DNA of 64,000 nucleotides, from positions 62,001 through 126,000 of the forward strand of contig JAEVYT010000021.1 of assembly GCA_023392615.1 (NCBI GenBank). Direction: 5' to 3'. Of this stretch, positions 51,948 to 61,961 are shown piece after piece. The DNA is from Bacillota bacterium (lineage in GTDB: Bacteria > Bacillota > Clostridia > Lachnospirales > Lachnospiraceae). The stretch's first letter is position 1. Each line of letters starts with the position of its first letter. Made by a program: the position numbers and the translations under genes. Under the pieces are notes generated by a model that saw nothing but the letters and a program-made list of their open reading frames with translations, was not told the DNA's origin and searched no databases.

Positions 51948-52076
51948 ACATAACTCCCCAAATATCCGAATCAAATAACAAGTTTTTTGCATCTACTGAA
52001 ATATGTATAAACAATCTCGGTAGTGTATACTCTATTTATAATGATATTTGCCTTTACAAAAGGAGTGAGCAGATTA

Positions 52077-52952
52077 ATGAAAATAAAAAATGAACATTTT
52101 CTGATCTTAAAAAAGTATGTTGTTATTATATTAGGATCAATATTAATGGCACTTTCAGTTAATCTGATTTACGAACCGCTAGGCCTGGTGACCGGAGGGG
52201 TATCTGGTGTAGCTATTATTGTAAAATATTTAACAATAGGTATAGTGCCGGGAGGTTTTCCGGTTTGGGCATTCACTGTATTGTGCAATGTACCATTGTT
52301 TTTACTCGCTGCAAAGGTAAATGGAATCAAAAGCCTGATTGCGAATTTTTTTGGAACAGTGTCTTTTATTCTTACATTGATGATGATTCCGGTATATGAT
52401 TTAAAGCTTCACGATATGCTACTTTCATCGATTATGGGTGGAATAATAGGCGGTGTAGGCATCGGATTGGTATTTTCATCACAAGCCTCCACAGGAGGAA
52501 CAGATTTATTGGCTAGTATTATTCATACGACCAAAAGGCATATATCAATCCCTCAGATACTTGGCTTTGTGGACGGAGTAATTATATTGTCCGGTGCTTT
52601 TGTTTTTGGATTAGGGAATGCGTTGTATGCTATTATAGCTGTAATCATTACTTCAAAGATATCGGATGGTATTCTTGAGGGGCTTAAATTTGCTAAGATG
52701 GCTTATGTTATCTCGGATCATTATGATGAGATTGCAAATGCTGTGATGAATCAAATAGGTAGAGGAGTAACCGGAGTAAGTGCCACAGGGATGTACTCAA
52801 ATACGGATAAGAAAATGTTGTTTTGCGTGGTGTCAAGAAAAGAAATAGTAAAAATAATCGAAATATCAAAGAAAATTGACCCGAATTCTTTCGTGATTGT
52901 AAGTGATGTTCGAGAGGTAATGGGAGAAGGTTTTATTGAATATAGACAGTAA
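52077..52952 (+). CDS. YitT family membrane protein (second copy)
   Basis: About 291 residues with the YitT N-terminal block (GSILMALSVNLIYEPLGLVTGGVSGVAIIVKYL), further helices including GGVGIGLVFSSQASTGGTDLLASIIH, and the DUF2179 tail (DHYDEIANAVMNQIGRGVTGVSATGMYSNTDKKMLFCVVSRKEIVKIIEISKKIDPNSFVIVSDVREVMGEGF). It is a paralogue of the protein at 46406-47266, with moderate identity. ATG 52077 follows AAAGGAG at slightly long spacing. Confidence 0.86.
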   Translation: MKIKNEHFLILKKYVVIILGSILMALSVNLIYEPLGLVTGGVSGVAIIVKYLTIGIVPGGFPVWAFTVLCNVPLFLLAAKVNGIKSLIANFFGTVSFILTLMMIPVYDLKLHDMLLSSIMGGIIGGVGIGLVFSSQASTGGTDLLASIIHTTKRHISIPQILGFVDGVIILSGAFVFGLGNALYAIIAVIITSKISDGILEGLKFAKMAYVISDHYDEIANAVMNQIGRGVTGVSATGMYSNTDKKMLFCVVSRKEIVKIIEISKKIDPNSFVIVSDVREVMGEGFIEYRQ

Positions 52953-53143
52953 GTTAAATGATATTTTAATGTATTATCGGTAAATCTACTTATTTTCGGA
53001 CCAAATATACAAATTATACAAAACGGAAAAATCTATTTTGTTAAAATGGGATATGGTACTTGCAAGTTAAATGGTGTATCATACAAATATAGTAATTGTA
53101 CAAGAATATAGGACATGTACAAAATTTTAGGAGGATATATAAA

Positions 53144-54259
53144 ATGGCAAGTTTATCATTAAAGAACATATGCAAGCTGTATCCAGGCGGTGTAGCTGCG
53201 GTTAAAGATTTCAATCTTGAGATAGCAGATAAAGAATTCATCATCTTCGTAGGACCATCCGGTTGTGGTAAATCAACAACACTTCGTATGATCGCGGGCT
53301 TAGAAGAAATCAGCTCCGGTGAATTATGGATTGGTGATAAGATGGTTAACGATGTGGAACCTAAAGATAGAGATATCGCAATGGTATTCCAGAACTATGC
53401 TTTGTATCCACATATGACAGTATATGATAATATGGCTTTCGGTCTTAAATTAAGAAAAGTTCCAAAGGATCAGATTGATAAGCAGGTACGTGAAGCTGCT
53501 AAGATCCTTGATCTTGAGCATTTATTAGAGCGTAGACCTAAGGCTCTTTCCGGTGGTCAGAGACAGCGTGTTGCTATGGGTCGTGCTATCGTTCGTAATC
53601 CTAAAGTATTCCTTATGGATGAGCCTTTATCAAACCTTGATGCTAAATTAAGAGTTCAGATGCGTATCGAGATCGCTAAGTTACATGTTGGCTTACAGAC
53701 AACTATTATCTATGTAACACATGATCAGACAGAGGCTATGACACTTGGTACAAGAATCGTTGTTATGAAAGATGGTTTAATTCAGCAGGTTGATACACCT
53801 CAGAAATTATATGACAATCCAACAAACCTCTTTGTTGCTGGTTTCATGGGTTCCCCTCAGATGAATTTCATGGATGCAACTGTTGTTAAAAAAGATAGTG
53901 ATGTATATGTTAACTTTGGTTCTCACTCCGTAAAACTTCCTGATGCAAAAGCTAAAAAAGTTCTTGAAGGTGGTTACGAAGGTAAGACAGTTGTTATCGG
54001 TATCCGTCCTGAGGATATCCATGATGAAGAAGTATTCATCAGCAATTCTCCTGATAGTGTAGTAGAAGCAACTGTTACAGTTTATGAGTTATTAGGTGCA
54101 GAAGTATTCTTATACTTCTTAGTTGATGGAACATACAACATCACAGCACGTGTAAATCCTCGTACAACAGCAAGACCTGATGACACATTAAAGATTGCAT
54201 TTGATATGTCTAAATTACATGTTTTCGATAAAGAAACAGAGCAGGTTATTGTTAACTAG
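53144..54259 (+). CDS. ugpC: Carbohydrate ABC transporter ATPase (UgpC/MsmX type)
   Basis: A 371-residue CUT1-type ATPase: Walker A GPSGCGKST near residue 36, signature LSGGQRQRVAMGRAI, Walker B VFLMDEPLSNLD, H-loop YVTHDQTEAM and a C-terminal TOBE/OB regulatory domain (IGIRPEDI). It is encoded alone without permease or binding protein, so it is probably the shared ATPase that energises several sugar importers. Codon use looks optimised compared with neighbours, suggesting high expression. ATG follows TTAGGAGG. A strong terminator follows. Confidence 0.92.
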   Translation: MASLSLKNICKLYPGGVAAVKDFNLEIADKEFIIFVGPSGCGKSTTLRMIAGLEEISSGELWIGDKMVNDVEPKDRDIAMVFQNYALYPHMTVYDNMAFGLKLRKVPKDQIDKQVREAAKILDLEHLLERRPKALSGGQRQRVAMGRAIVRNPKVFLMDEPLSNLDAKLRVQMRIEIAKLHVGLQTTIIYVTHDQTEAMTLGTRIVVMKDGLIQQVDTPQKLYDNPTNLFVAGFMGSPQMNFMDATVVKKDSDVYVNFGSHSVKLPDAKAKKVLEGGYEGKTVVIGIRPEDIHDEEVFISNSPDSVVEATVTVYELLGAEVFLYFLVDGTYNITARVNPRTTARPDDTLKIAFDMSKLHVFDKETEQVIVN

Positions 54260-54280
54260 TATTGAATATAATATGATTTT

Positions 54281-54307
54281 AAGGGAACACGAAAGTGTTC
54301 CCTTTTT
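54281..54307 (+). terminator. Intrinsic terminator after ugpC/msmX
   Basis: AAGGGAACAC, GAAA loop, GTGTTCCCTT and Ts: a tetraloop hairpin of 10 bp. Confidence 0.93.
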
Positions 54308-54699
54308 GTGGCTCTTTGCCATTCCAATAGTGCATCCAAGGAATTACTCGGTGAAGGATGCATGTTTCATGTCAATTGCATCATAATAATTAAGTGTGAA
54401 GGTATTAGCCTGTTGATATAGTGATCGTTTTCTAAATAAAAGTAATTTTTATAAGATGATATTATTTTGGAGTGGTTTTATACTATAAAGTTTCGTTGAA
54501 TTAAATATAAAAATATTATAAAATAATATAGTTTATTTAGTATACTATTATGTTGAGCATTAAATTTGATAAAATTACACGAAAAAAGTTATATTTTTTT
54601 GATAAAATTGGTTTACTTATGACGAAATGGATGATAAAATATCTTTCATATACATGTATTTTAAAGAAAAACAGAAATATAATATAAAGGAGCGATAAT
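54308..54699 (+). other. AT-rich upstream region of PucR/CdaR-type gene
   Basis: About 390 bases with no gene. Several TATAAAAT- and TATAAT-like stretches (for example near 54500-54545) could serve as -10 elements. I cannot assign one. AAAGGAG at the end is the ribosome site of the next gene. Confidence 0.35.
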
Positions 54700-55788
54700 A
54701 TGATTTCCAATCAAATTCTCCAAAGTACTATTGACGGATTAAAGGGCATCACTCGTATCGATATCTGTGTAATGGATACGGAAGGTAAAGTGTTGGCTAC
54801 TACAATAGATTATGCAGATCAATATGAAAGTGCTGTATTAGCGTTTGTTGCCTCCCCTGCAGACAGTCAAGCAATTCAAGGGTATCAATTTTTTAAGGTG
54901 TTTGATGAACATCAGTTAGAATATGTGATTTTGGCAAAGGGTGACAGCGAAGATGTATTTATGATTGGAAAGATTGCTTCTTTCCAAATACAAAATCTCT
55001 TGATTGCATATAAAGAGAGATACGATAAAGATAACTTTATCAAAAACCTCTTGCTCGATAATCTGCTTTTAGTGGATATTTATAACAGAGCAAAGAAACT
55101 TCATATTGATACAGAAGCGAGAAGAGTGGTTTACATTATCGAAACCAAGAATGAAAAAGATGCGAATGCGCTAGAGACAGTAAGAAGTCTTTTCTCAGGA
55201 AAAACGAAGGATTTTATTACAGCTGTAGATGAAAAAAATATTATTCTGGTGAAGGAAGTTAAGCAAAGTGAAACATATGAAGATCTGAATAAGACAGCTA
55301 AGGTGATCTTAGATATGTTGAATACGGAAGCAATGACAAAGGTACATGTTGCTTTTGGTACAATAGTAAATGAGATTAAGGATGTTTCCAGGTCTTATAA
55401 AGAAGCAAAGATGGCACTTGATGTTGGCAAGATCTTCTATAGTGGAAGAAATGTTGTGGCTTACAATAACTTGGGAATTGGACGATTGATATACCAGCTA
55501 CCGATGCCGTTATGTAAAATGTTCATAAAGGAAATCTTTGAAGGAAAATCACCGGATGATTTTGATGAAGAAACATTGACAACAATCAATAAATTCTTCG
55601 AAAATAGCTTGAATGTATCAGAGACCTCCAGACAGTTATATATCCATCGTAATACGTTGGTATATCGTTTGGACAAATTACAAAAGAGTACAAATCTTGA
55701 CCTGCGTGTATTTGAAGATGCTATCACATTTAAAATCGCACTTATGGTTGTTAAGTACATGAAATACATGGAACAACTAGATTACTAG
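54700..55788 (+). CDS. PucR/CdaR-type helix-turn-helix regulator
   Basis: A 362-residue regulator. The N-terminal 130 residues match the putative sugar diacid recognition domain (ILQSTIDGLKGITRIDICVMDTEGKVLATT). A GGDEF-like middle domain follows (VHVAFGTIVNEIKDVSRSYKEAKMALDVGKIF). The C-terminal PucR helix-turn-helix is clear (FFENSLNVSETSRQLYIHRNTLVYRLDKLQKSTNLDLRVFEDAITFKIALMV). It follows the shared sugar-ABC ATPase, so a role in carbohydrate-related control is plausible. It appears to be monocistronic. Confidence 0.87.
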   Translation: MISNQILQSTIDGLKGITRIDICVMDTEGKVLATTIDYADQYESAVLAFVASPADSQAIQGYQFFKVFDEHQLEYVILAKGDSEDVFMIGKIASFQIQNLLIAYKERYDKDNFIKNLLLDNLLLVDIYNRAKKLHIDTEARRVVYIIETKNEKDANALETVRSLFSGKTKDFITAVDEKNIILVKEVKQSETYEDLNKTAKVILDMLNTEAMTKVHVAFGTIVNEIKDVSRSYKEAKMALDVGKIFYSGRNVVAYNNLGIGRLIYQLPMPLCKMFIKEIFEGKSPDDFDEETLTTINKFFENSLNVSETSRQLYIHRNTLVYRLDKLQKSTNLDLRVFEDAITFKIALMVVKYMKYMEQLDY

Positions 55789-55794
55789 AAAAAA

Positions 55795-55848
55795 GGCTGT
55801 TGCAAAACATGGAGAGAAAGTAGATATGTTTTGTAGCAGCCAGTTTTA
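55795..55848 (+). terminator. Terminator after PucR/CdaR-type gene
   Basis: GGCTGTTGCAAAACAT (55795-55810) pairs with ATGTTTTGTAGCAGCC (55826-55841) with one mismatch; the tail is AGTTTTA. The arm resembles that of the hairpin at 26709-26796. Confidence 0.8.
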
Positions 55849-55915
55849 TCGATTTTATTATGACCCGAAGAACTAGTACAGCATGTTTCTTTCGGTTCGT
55901 GGAATGGAGGTATCT

Positions 55916-57154
55916 ATGAAGAAGAATTTTTGGACCGGAGTAATTGCAGGATTATGCGGAACGCTGGTTTTTGTTTTGGTAATCGGCGCTGTATTGTCCT
56001 ATGCGCTCTTTGGGGTGGGGGATAAAAAAGCATCAAAAGCGTCCGGTAATAAGTCGGCACAGACGGAAGATATTCCATATGATAAAATAGTTGATAAACT
56101 TACATTCTTACAAAAATTGGTGGATCAATATTATTTAAATGATGCGAAAGATGTATCCTTTGAAGACGGTATTTACAAGGGCTTTATAGCAAGTCTTCAG
56201 GATCCGTATTCGGTATATTACAACAAGGATGAATATAAATCATTAATGGAGGGTTCTTCAGGTGTATACTGCGGTATTGGAGCGACCGTCAGCCAAGATG
56301 CTAAAACAGGTGTAATAACTATTGTAAAGCCTTTTTCTACAGGACCAGCTTATAAGGTTGGAATCTTACCGGGAGATATACTCTATAAAGTGAATGATAC
56401 TTCAGTTACCGGGGTGGATTTATCCAAGGTTGTTAGTAAGATGAAGGGTGCAGAAGGTAGCAAAGTTAAAATATCTGTTATGAGAGAAGGCAAAAGTGAA
56501 CCGCTGCAATTTACTGTAACACGGCAGAAAGTTGAAATTCCTACAATAGAATATAAGATGCTTGATGACAAGATTGGTTATATTTTGATTTCTGAATTTG
56601 ATGAAATAACGGTTCAACAATTTGTAGCAGCAGTGGATCAGTTAGAGAAGGATGGAATGAAAGGTCTAGTTGTTGACGTTAGAAATAACCCAGGTGGATT
56701 ATTGACCTCGGTAGTCAAGATATTAGATCGTCTCTTACCACCTGAATTGGTTGTATATACAAAAGACAAAACAGGACATCGTGAGGATGAGAAAGCAGTA
56801 GATAGAAAAAAAGTTGATGTGCCAATGTCAGTATTAATTAACGGACAGAGTGCCAGTGCTTCTGAGATATTTGCCGGAGCTTTACAGGATTATAAGGTTG
56901 CAACTTTAATTGGTACAACGAGCTTTGGAAAAGGAATTGTTCAAAAAGTAATCCCTATATCAGATGGAACAGCTGTTAAGCTTACTATATCAAAGTATTA
57001 TACACCGAATGGAAGAAACATCCATGGAACAGGTATTAAGCCGGATATTGAAGTGAAGTTGAATGAAGATGTGCAGAAATCAGCAGTGATACCAATGGAT
57101 AAAGACAATCAGTTACAGCAAGCTATAAAAACAGTTAAGGGTAAGATGAAATAA
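55916..57154 (+). CDS. ctpA: C-terminal processing peptidase (CtpA/S41 family)
   Basis: About 412 residues. An N-terminal signal-anchor helix (WTGVIAGLCGTLVFVLVIGAVLSYALF) is followed by a PDZ domain (about 115-200, GVYCGIGATVSQD ... ILPGDILYKVND) and the S41 protease core. The catalytic Ser314 is in GQSASASEIFAGAL and Lys339 in SFGKGIVQ, the Ser-Lys dyad of CtpB-like proteases. It acts outside the membrane on envelope proteins. ATG 55916 follows ATGGAGG. It precedes the flagellar operon but is separated from it by a terminator. Confidence 0.92.
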   Translation: MKKNFWTGVIAGLCGTLVFVLVIGAVLSYALFGVGDKKASKASGNKSAQTEDIPYDKIVDKLTFLQKLVDQYYLNDAKDVSFEDGIYKGFIASLQDPYSVYYNKDEYKSLMEGSSGVYCGIGATVSQDAKTGVITIVKPFSTGPAYKVGILPGDILYKVNDTSVTGVDLSKVVSKMKGAEGSKVKISVMREGKSEPLQFTVTRQKVEIPTIEYKMLDDKIGYILISEFDEITVQQFVAAVDQLEKDGMKGLVVDVRNNPGGLLTSVVKILDRLLPPELVVYTKDKTGHREDEKAVDRKKVDVPMSVLINGQSASASEIFAGALQDYKVATLIGTTSFGKGIVQKVIPISDGTAVKLTISKYYTPNGRNIHGTGIKPDIEVKLNEDVQKSAVIPMDKDNQLQQAIKTVKGKMK

Positions 57155-57205
57155 TCATTATTTTTTCAAAAAGTTAGTGTGTCATTAAATTAAATGTATA
57201 AAAAT

Positions 57206-57288
57206 AAGAGTTTTTACTAATTGATATTATTTGAAGTGAAGTATCTGGTGTTATCTCAAATAATTCAATAAGTAAGAACTCTTTTTGT
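57206..57288 (+). terminator. Long imperfect hairpin terminator
   Basis: AAGAGTTTTTACT... at 57206 pairs with ...AGTAAGAACTCTT ending at 57282 through about 25 interrupted base pairs, then TTTT. It separates ctpA from the flagellar genes. Confidence 0.75.
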
Positions 57289-57382
57289 TGAAAGTGCATG
57301 GAAAGTGATGGAAATTAACGTGTTTTAAAGGAAAATAAGGATATTTGATGATATTTTTATATAGAAATTTTTAAAATACCTA

Positions 57383-57410
57383 TAATGATAATTCCAAAAC
57401 ATCCGATAAA
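57383..57410 (+). promoter_or_regulatory. Candidate sigma-D (sigma-28) flagellar promoter
   Basis: TAAT (57383-57386), a 16-base spacer and CCGATAAA (57403-57410) resemble the sigma-D consensus TAAA-N15-GCCGATAT. It lies 54 bases before flgM, the usual place for such a promoter. One -35 mismatch. Confidence 0.55.
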
Positions 57411-57463
57411 TAATGTAGAGATAAGAATTTAGTGGAGTCCTAATTAGATAGGTGGTGATTCGA

Positions 57464-57739
57464 ATGCGTATCGATGCGTTCAATAAAATTAATGAAGTTT
57501 ACAAAGCTAGCAGTGTGAAAAATACTTCTAAAGTAAAAGGCGGAAACTTCAACGATATGCTTGAGATTTCCCAAACGGGAAAAGATTATCAGGTTGCAAA
57601 ACAAATAGTTGCACGCACTCCGGACATCAGAGAAGCAAAAGTAAATGATATCAAAGCCCGCATGGAAGCAGGCACATATCAAGTAACCTTGGAAGATGTA
57701 GCCGGAAAACTGGTAGAACAGGCTGATGATTTAGTATAA
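57464..57739 (+). CDS. flgM: Anti-sigma-28 factor FlgM
   Basis: A 91-residue acidic/basic mixed protein beginning MRIDAFNKINEVYKASSVKNTSKV. The C-terminal FlgM domain is visible: DYQVAKQIVARTPDIREAKVNDIKARMEAGTYQVTLEDVAGKLVEQADDL. It binds and holds sigma-D until the hook is complete. First gene of the flgM-flgN-flgK-flgK-flgL-fliW-csrA run. ATG 57464 follows GGTGGTG. Sigma-D control is likely (57383-57410). Confidence 0.9.
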   Translation: MRIDAFNKINEVYKASSVKNTSKVKGGNFNDMLEISQTGKDYQVAKQIVARTPDIREAKVNDIKARMEAGTYQVTLEDVAGKLVEQADDLV

Positions 57740-57766
57740 GAGCCTGCATAGGAAAGAGGGTTTATA

Positions 57767-58279
57767 GTGGCAAGTTTAATTGATGAATTGATTGATACCC
57801 TTGAGAAAGAATATGATATTTATCAAGAACTCATTCCGATAGCAAATCAAAAGACTCAGGTCATCTTAATAAATGACCTGGATTCCTTGCAGGAGATTAC
57901 GAATAAAGAACAGACTGCAATTGATCAGATAAGTATATTGGAACGTAAAAGAGAAACAATTATGGTTAACATTAAAACGGTAATTAGCCGTAAGGAAGAT
58001 TTAACAATAAAATCACTGGTTGACTTATTGGCCAACCAACCGAAGGAGCAGAAAGCTCTGTCTATTATACGAGATAAATTAAGAAATACAATTCTTACAT
58101 TCGATGAAGTTAATAATCGAAACAAATCATTAATACAACAATCCCTAGAAATGATAGAATTCAATATGAATTTTATTCAGAGCACACGGATGTCGCCAGG
58201 GAGTAATACTTACACAAAAGGAGCTTCAAAATACGAGGCGCAAGCCAGAGGAACAGGGATGTTCGATGCGAAGCAGTAA
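57767..58279 (+). CDS. flgN: FlgN-type flagellar export chaperone
   Basis: A 170-residue, almost all helical protein (SLIDELIDTLEKEYDIYQELIPIANQKTQVILINDLDSLQEITNKEQTAIDQISILERKRE) of the FlgN family. It keeps the hook-filament junction proteins FlgK and FlgL unfolded for export. GTG start after AAAGAGGG, 27 bases after flgM and 20 before flgK. The C-terminal 25 residues are low-complexity and probably disordered. Confidence 0.86.
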   Translation: MASLIDELIDTLEKEYDIYQELIPIANQKTQVILINDLDSLQEITNKEQTAIDQISILERKRETIMVNIKTVISRKEDLTIKSLVDLLANQPKEQKALSIIRDKLRNTILTFDEVNNRNKSLIQQSLEMIEFNMNFIQSTRMSPGSNTYTKGASKYEAQARGTGMFDAKQ

Positions 58280-58299
58280 GAGCGAGGTAAGGTGAAACT

Positions 58300-60033
58300 A
58301 TGAGTTCAATGAGTAGCTTATATGTTGGCGTGACAGGTCTGAATGTTAGTCAGGCAGCTTTGAATGTAACTTCACATAATTTAGCCAATGTGGATACCAA
58401 AGGCTTTGTAAGACAGCAGGTGGTATTGACAGATTTCAACTACATCAAGTTAGGTGAATCCTATGCATCATCGATGATGAAGGGTCTAGGTGCGAACTTT
58501 GCAACTGTAAAGCAAGTTAGAGATTCGTTTTTAGATCAAGCTTACCGTCAAGAAATTGGCAGACAAAGCTTTTATCAAGCACAGTATGAAGCGGTGAATG
58601 AGGTGGAAGGCTATTTTGGTGAATTGCAAGGAGAAACGTTTCAAGATACGATGGGTAAGTTTTGGACATCCTTGCAGGAGCTTGCAAAACAACCTGATAG
58701 TGTAGTTGCAAGATCATCCTTTATTCAAACCGCTGTAACATTTGTGGAACGAGCGCAAAACATATCATCCCAATTAAAAGATTATCAAATTAATTTAAAT
58801 ACTCAAATTCAAAGTCAGGTAGACCGCATTAATGAAATCGGCACAAGTATCAAAGAGTTAAATATAAAGATCAGGCAATATGAAAGTACCGGCGTTGAAA
58901 AGGCAAATGATCTTCGTGACGAGCGTAATAATCTTCTGGATGAATTAGGTAAGTATGCGAATATTACATATAAAGAATATCCAACTGGAATCGTAGAAGT
59001 TAATCTAGAAGGCGCTTCCTTTGTTACGGAGGATCGAACTTTTAAATTGAGCACTGTCAAAATGAGCGATGACTCTGAGATGATTAAGCCGGTATGGCCG
59101 GATCGTGGTGGAATAGATGTATTTAATCTAGACAGGGTTCCGGATTCGGCGAATAATACGGATATCGGATCATTGAAAGGTCTTCTGGTAGCCAGAGGAT
59201 CGAAGCAGGCGAATTATACAGACATACCACTCCGTGGCAATTTTACATCGGATGCATTATATAATGCTGCGGTAGATAAGTATAATAAAACGGTTGATTC
59301 TTCTGTAATCATGACAATGCAGGCTGAATTTGATCAGTTGATACATGGTATCACTACTGCAATTAACGATATACTTAGTCCAAACAAAGAAGTAACACTG
59401 GCAGATGGATCAAAAGTTAAGATATTGGATACGGAGAATGCACCAGTTGGCATTGATCCTGATAAAACCGCAGGGGAGGCTCTTTTCAATCGTAAATCAA
59501 TGAGTCGTTATGGAGACCCACAGGATATCGTGATTATTGATGCTGACGGTAATTATCAAACGATAACCGGTGCGAGAATCTATAACGAGGAAGATCCGAG
59601 CAATAATTATTCCTTGTTTACCTCCGGCGAGATTGAAGTAAATCCCAAAATCATGCAAAATTATGCATATATTCCACTCTCTAGCAACAGTGGAAGCGGT
59701 GATTATGATATTAGCACGGTGAATAAGCTTATGACAAAATGGCAGGATTCGTTTGCAACTTTATCACCAAATACATTAACAAAGAATAATTTTAATGATT
59801 ACTATACATCCATGATTTCCGGTTTGGCAAATCGTGGGCAGCAGTTGAATACAATCAGCGTAAATCAAGCATCAACGGTAGAGAGCATTGATAATAAGAG
59901 AGCAGAAGTCGCGGGAGTATCTTCCGATGATGAATTAACGAATTTGATTAAATTTCAACATGCATATAATGCATCAGCACGTTATGTCAATGTAGTGAGC
60001 GAGATGTTAAAGGATATTATTGAAAAGCTTTAG
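58300..60033 (+). CDS. flgK: Flagellar hook-associated protein 1 (FlgK), first copy
   Basis: A 577-residue FlgK. The N-terminal rod motif is LYVGVTGLNVSQAALNVTSHNLANVDTKGFVRQQV. The conserved coiled region is at about 90-220 (NEVEGYFGELQGETFQDTMGKFWTSLQELAKQPDSVVARSSFIQ), and the C-terminal D0 helix is SSDDELTNLIKFQHAYNASARYVNVVSEMLKDIIEKL. It forms the first hook-filament junction ring. It is followed after 29 bases by a second FlgK gene. ATG follows GCGAGGTAAGG. Confidence 0.93.
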   Translation: MSSMSSLYVGVTGLNVSQAALNVTSHNLANVDTKGFVRQQVVLTDFNYIKLGESYASSMMKGLGANFATVKQVRDSFLDQAYRQEIGRQSFYQAQYEAVNEVEGYFGELQGETFQDTMGKFWTSLQELAKQPDSVVARSSFIQTAVTFVERAQNISSQLKDYQINLNTQIQSQVDRINEIGTSIKELNIKIRQYESTGVEKANDLRDERNNLLDELGKYANITYKEYPTGIVEVNLEGASFVTEDRTFKLSTVKMSDDSEMIKPVWPDRGGIDVFNLDRVPDSANNTDIGSLKGLLVARGSKQANYTDIPLRGNFTSDALYNAAVDKYNKTVDSSVIMTMQAEFDQLIHGITTAINDILSPNKEVTLADGSKVKILDTENAPVGIDPDKTAGEALFNRKSMSRYGDPQDIVIIDADGNYQTITGARIYNEEDPSNNYSLFTSGEIEVNPKIMQNYAYIPLSSNSGSGDYDISTVNKLMTKWQDSFATLSPNTLTKNNFNDYYTSMISGLANRGQQLNTISVNQASTVESIDNKRAEVAGVSSDDELTNLIKFQHAYNASARYVNVVSEMLKDIIEKL

Positions 60034-60062
60034 CAAAATGATGCAAAAGTGAGGTGAAAACG

Positions 60063-61919
60063 ATGAGTTCAACATTCTTTGGGCTAAATATTGCCAAATC
60101 AGGATTATACGCGTATCAAGCAGCGTTAAATACAACATCACATAATATCAGTAATGCTGAAACAGATGGCTATAGTCGCCAGATTATGGGGCAAAAGGCT
60201 TCAAAGGCATTACAGATGAATAGTACTTATGGTATGGCTGGAACAGGTGTGGCAGTGACAGGCGTTGTTCAACAGAGAGAAAATTACTATGACATGAAGT
60301 TCTGGAAGAGCAGTACTTTATATGGTGAATACTCAAGTAAATCACATTATATGAGTGAAATTGAGAATTATTTTAATGAAGTGAGTGTTGACGGTTTCAC
60401 CACAGCTTATAATTCGTTAAATGACAGCTTACAGGAACTGCAAAAGAATCCATCCAGTTCAACGGTACGTACGCAGGTACTTAATTATGCAAAAAGTTTA
60501 ACAGAAACATTCAACTCGATCTCTCAAAACTTGCAGAGTATCCAACAAGAATGTAACTTTGAAATTCGAAATCAGGTTGATAAAATTAATTCAACAGCTC
60601 AGCAGATCGCAGCTTTAACAAAGCAGATCAATACGCTTGAAGTTAGTGGTGGGACAGCGAATGATTTAAGAGATCAGCGAGCTTTGTTGGTAGATAATCT
60701 TTCAGAAATTTGCAACATTTCAGTATCAGAAAAAGTGGTTGGAGCTGGTGTTGGTGTTACAAATTACGAAGTAAAACTTGATGGTGTTACATTGGTAGAT
60801 GGGATCAATACCTTCAAATTAAAAGTAGTACCTAGAGAAGAGAAGAAAAATCAAAATGATATCGATGGTCTGTATGATATTCAATGGGAAAATGGACAGT
60901 CATTTAATGAAAGAAGTGCTTCCTTGAGTGGTTATCTGCAAGGATTGTTGGAAGTTCGTGATGGCAATAACCAATTGAATTTTAGAGGTAAGACCAGTGT
61001 AGAGACTGGGGATAATTATGTTACTGTATCGGATTCTAATATTACAGATATCAGCAAATTAAATATTCCTGAGACTGGTAAGATTGTAATCGGTAATAGG
61101 GAATATAGTTATACGGGCTTTGAATTTAATGTGGATACGGAGGGAAAGATAACGGGTTATACCTTTGAATTAAAGGACCCGGTGACCGCTGATGCGGAAG
61201 ATGCTGATATAAAGATTGGTGAAAGCATTGATTATAAAGGCATTCCATATTACATGGATCAATTAAACCAGCTGGTTCGTACTTATGCAAAAGCGTTTAA
61301 TGATATTCATAGGTCCGGTGTTGATCTTCAAGGGAAGCCTGCAGCTGATTTCTTTACCGGAACAAGTAAAGTAGACGGTCGAAACTACACCTTCGATCCA
61401 ATCAAAGGGTCGGAAGACAGTGAGTATTACGATTATACCACTTATAATTCGGGTACCGGCGGTTATTATACTTCCGTACCGAGTGGACAGCCTCTTTACG
61501 GTTCTTATTATTTTGTAACAGCTGCTAACTTTACCGTGAATGAAGACTTAATTAAGAATCCGAAACTGATGAGTACTTGTTCTGATATCACGAATGGACA
61601 AGAAAATAATGATATTGTGGATAAATTACTAGCACTGAAAAACAATAAGATGTTATTTGATCAGGGAAGTGTGGAAGGATTTTTCCAGACCTTAGTAGCG
61701 GAGATTGGTATAGATACAAACAAAGCGGATACGTTTTCTAAAAGTCAAAGTAATATACTTGATACGATTAAAAATCAAAGGTTATCGATTTCAGGCGTTG
61801 ATGTAGATGAAGAAGCGATGAATCTGATAAGATACCAGAATGCGTATAATCTGTCTGCAAAATGTATCACTGTTTTAAATGAAGTCTATGATAAATTAAT
61901 TAATGATATGGGTGTTTAG
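60063..61919 (+). CDS. flgK: Flagellar hook-associated protein 1 (FlgK), second copy
   Basis: A 618-residue FlgK paralogue: FFGLNIAKSGLYAYQAALNTTSHNISNAETDGYSRQI at the N terminus, a long central insert with strand-rich sequence, and the C-terminal helix VDVDEEAMNLIRYQNAYNLSAKCITVLNEVYDKLINDMGV. It differs in sequence and length from the copy upstream, so it is not a recent duplication. The two may form successive junction layers or be alternatives. ATG 60063 follows GAGGTGA. Confidence 0.9.
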   Translation: MSSTFFGLNIAKSGLYAYQAALNTTSHNISNAETDGYSRQIMGQKASKALQMNSTYGMAGTGVAVTGVVQQRENYYDMKFWKSSTLYGEYSSKSHYMSEIENYFNEVSVDGFTTAYNSLNDSLQELQKNPSSSTVRTQVLNYAKSLTETFNSISQNLQSIQQECNFEIRNQVDKINSTAQQIAALTKQINTLEVSGGTANDLRDQRALLVDNLSEICNISVSEKVVGAGVGVTNYEVKLDGVTLVDGINTFKLKVVPREEKKNQNDIDGLYDIQWENGQSFNERSASLSGYLQGLLEVRDGNNQLNFRGKTSVETGDNYVTVSDSNITDISKLNIPETGKIVIGNREYSYTGFEFNVDTEGKITGYTFELKDPVTADAEDADIKIGESIDYKGIPYYMDQLNQLVRTYAKAFNDIHRSGVDLQGKPAADFFTGTSKVDGRNYTFDPIKGSEDSEYYDYTTYNSGTGGYYTSVPSGQPLYGSYYFVTAANFTVNEDLIKNPKLMSTCSDITNGQENNDIVDKLLALKNNKMLFDQGSVEGFFQTLVAEIGIDTNKADTFSKSQSNILDTIKNQRLSISGVDVDEEAMNLIRYQNAYNLSAKCITVLNEVYDKLINDMGV

Positions 61920-61961
61920 GTAAGCTGCTGGAAATAGTAGCTTTGGTTAGGAGGATAGGAT

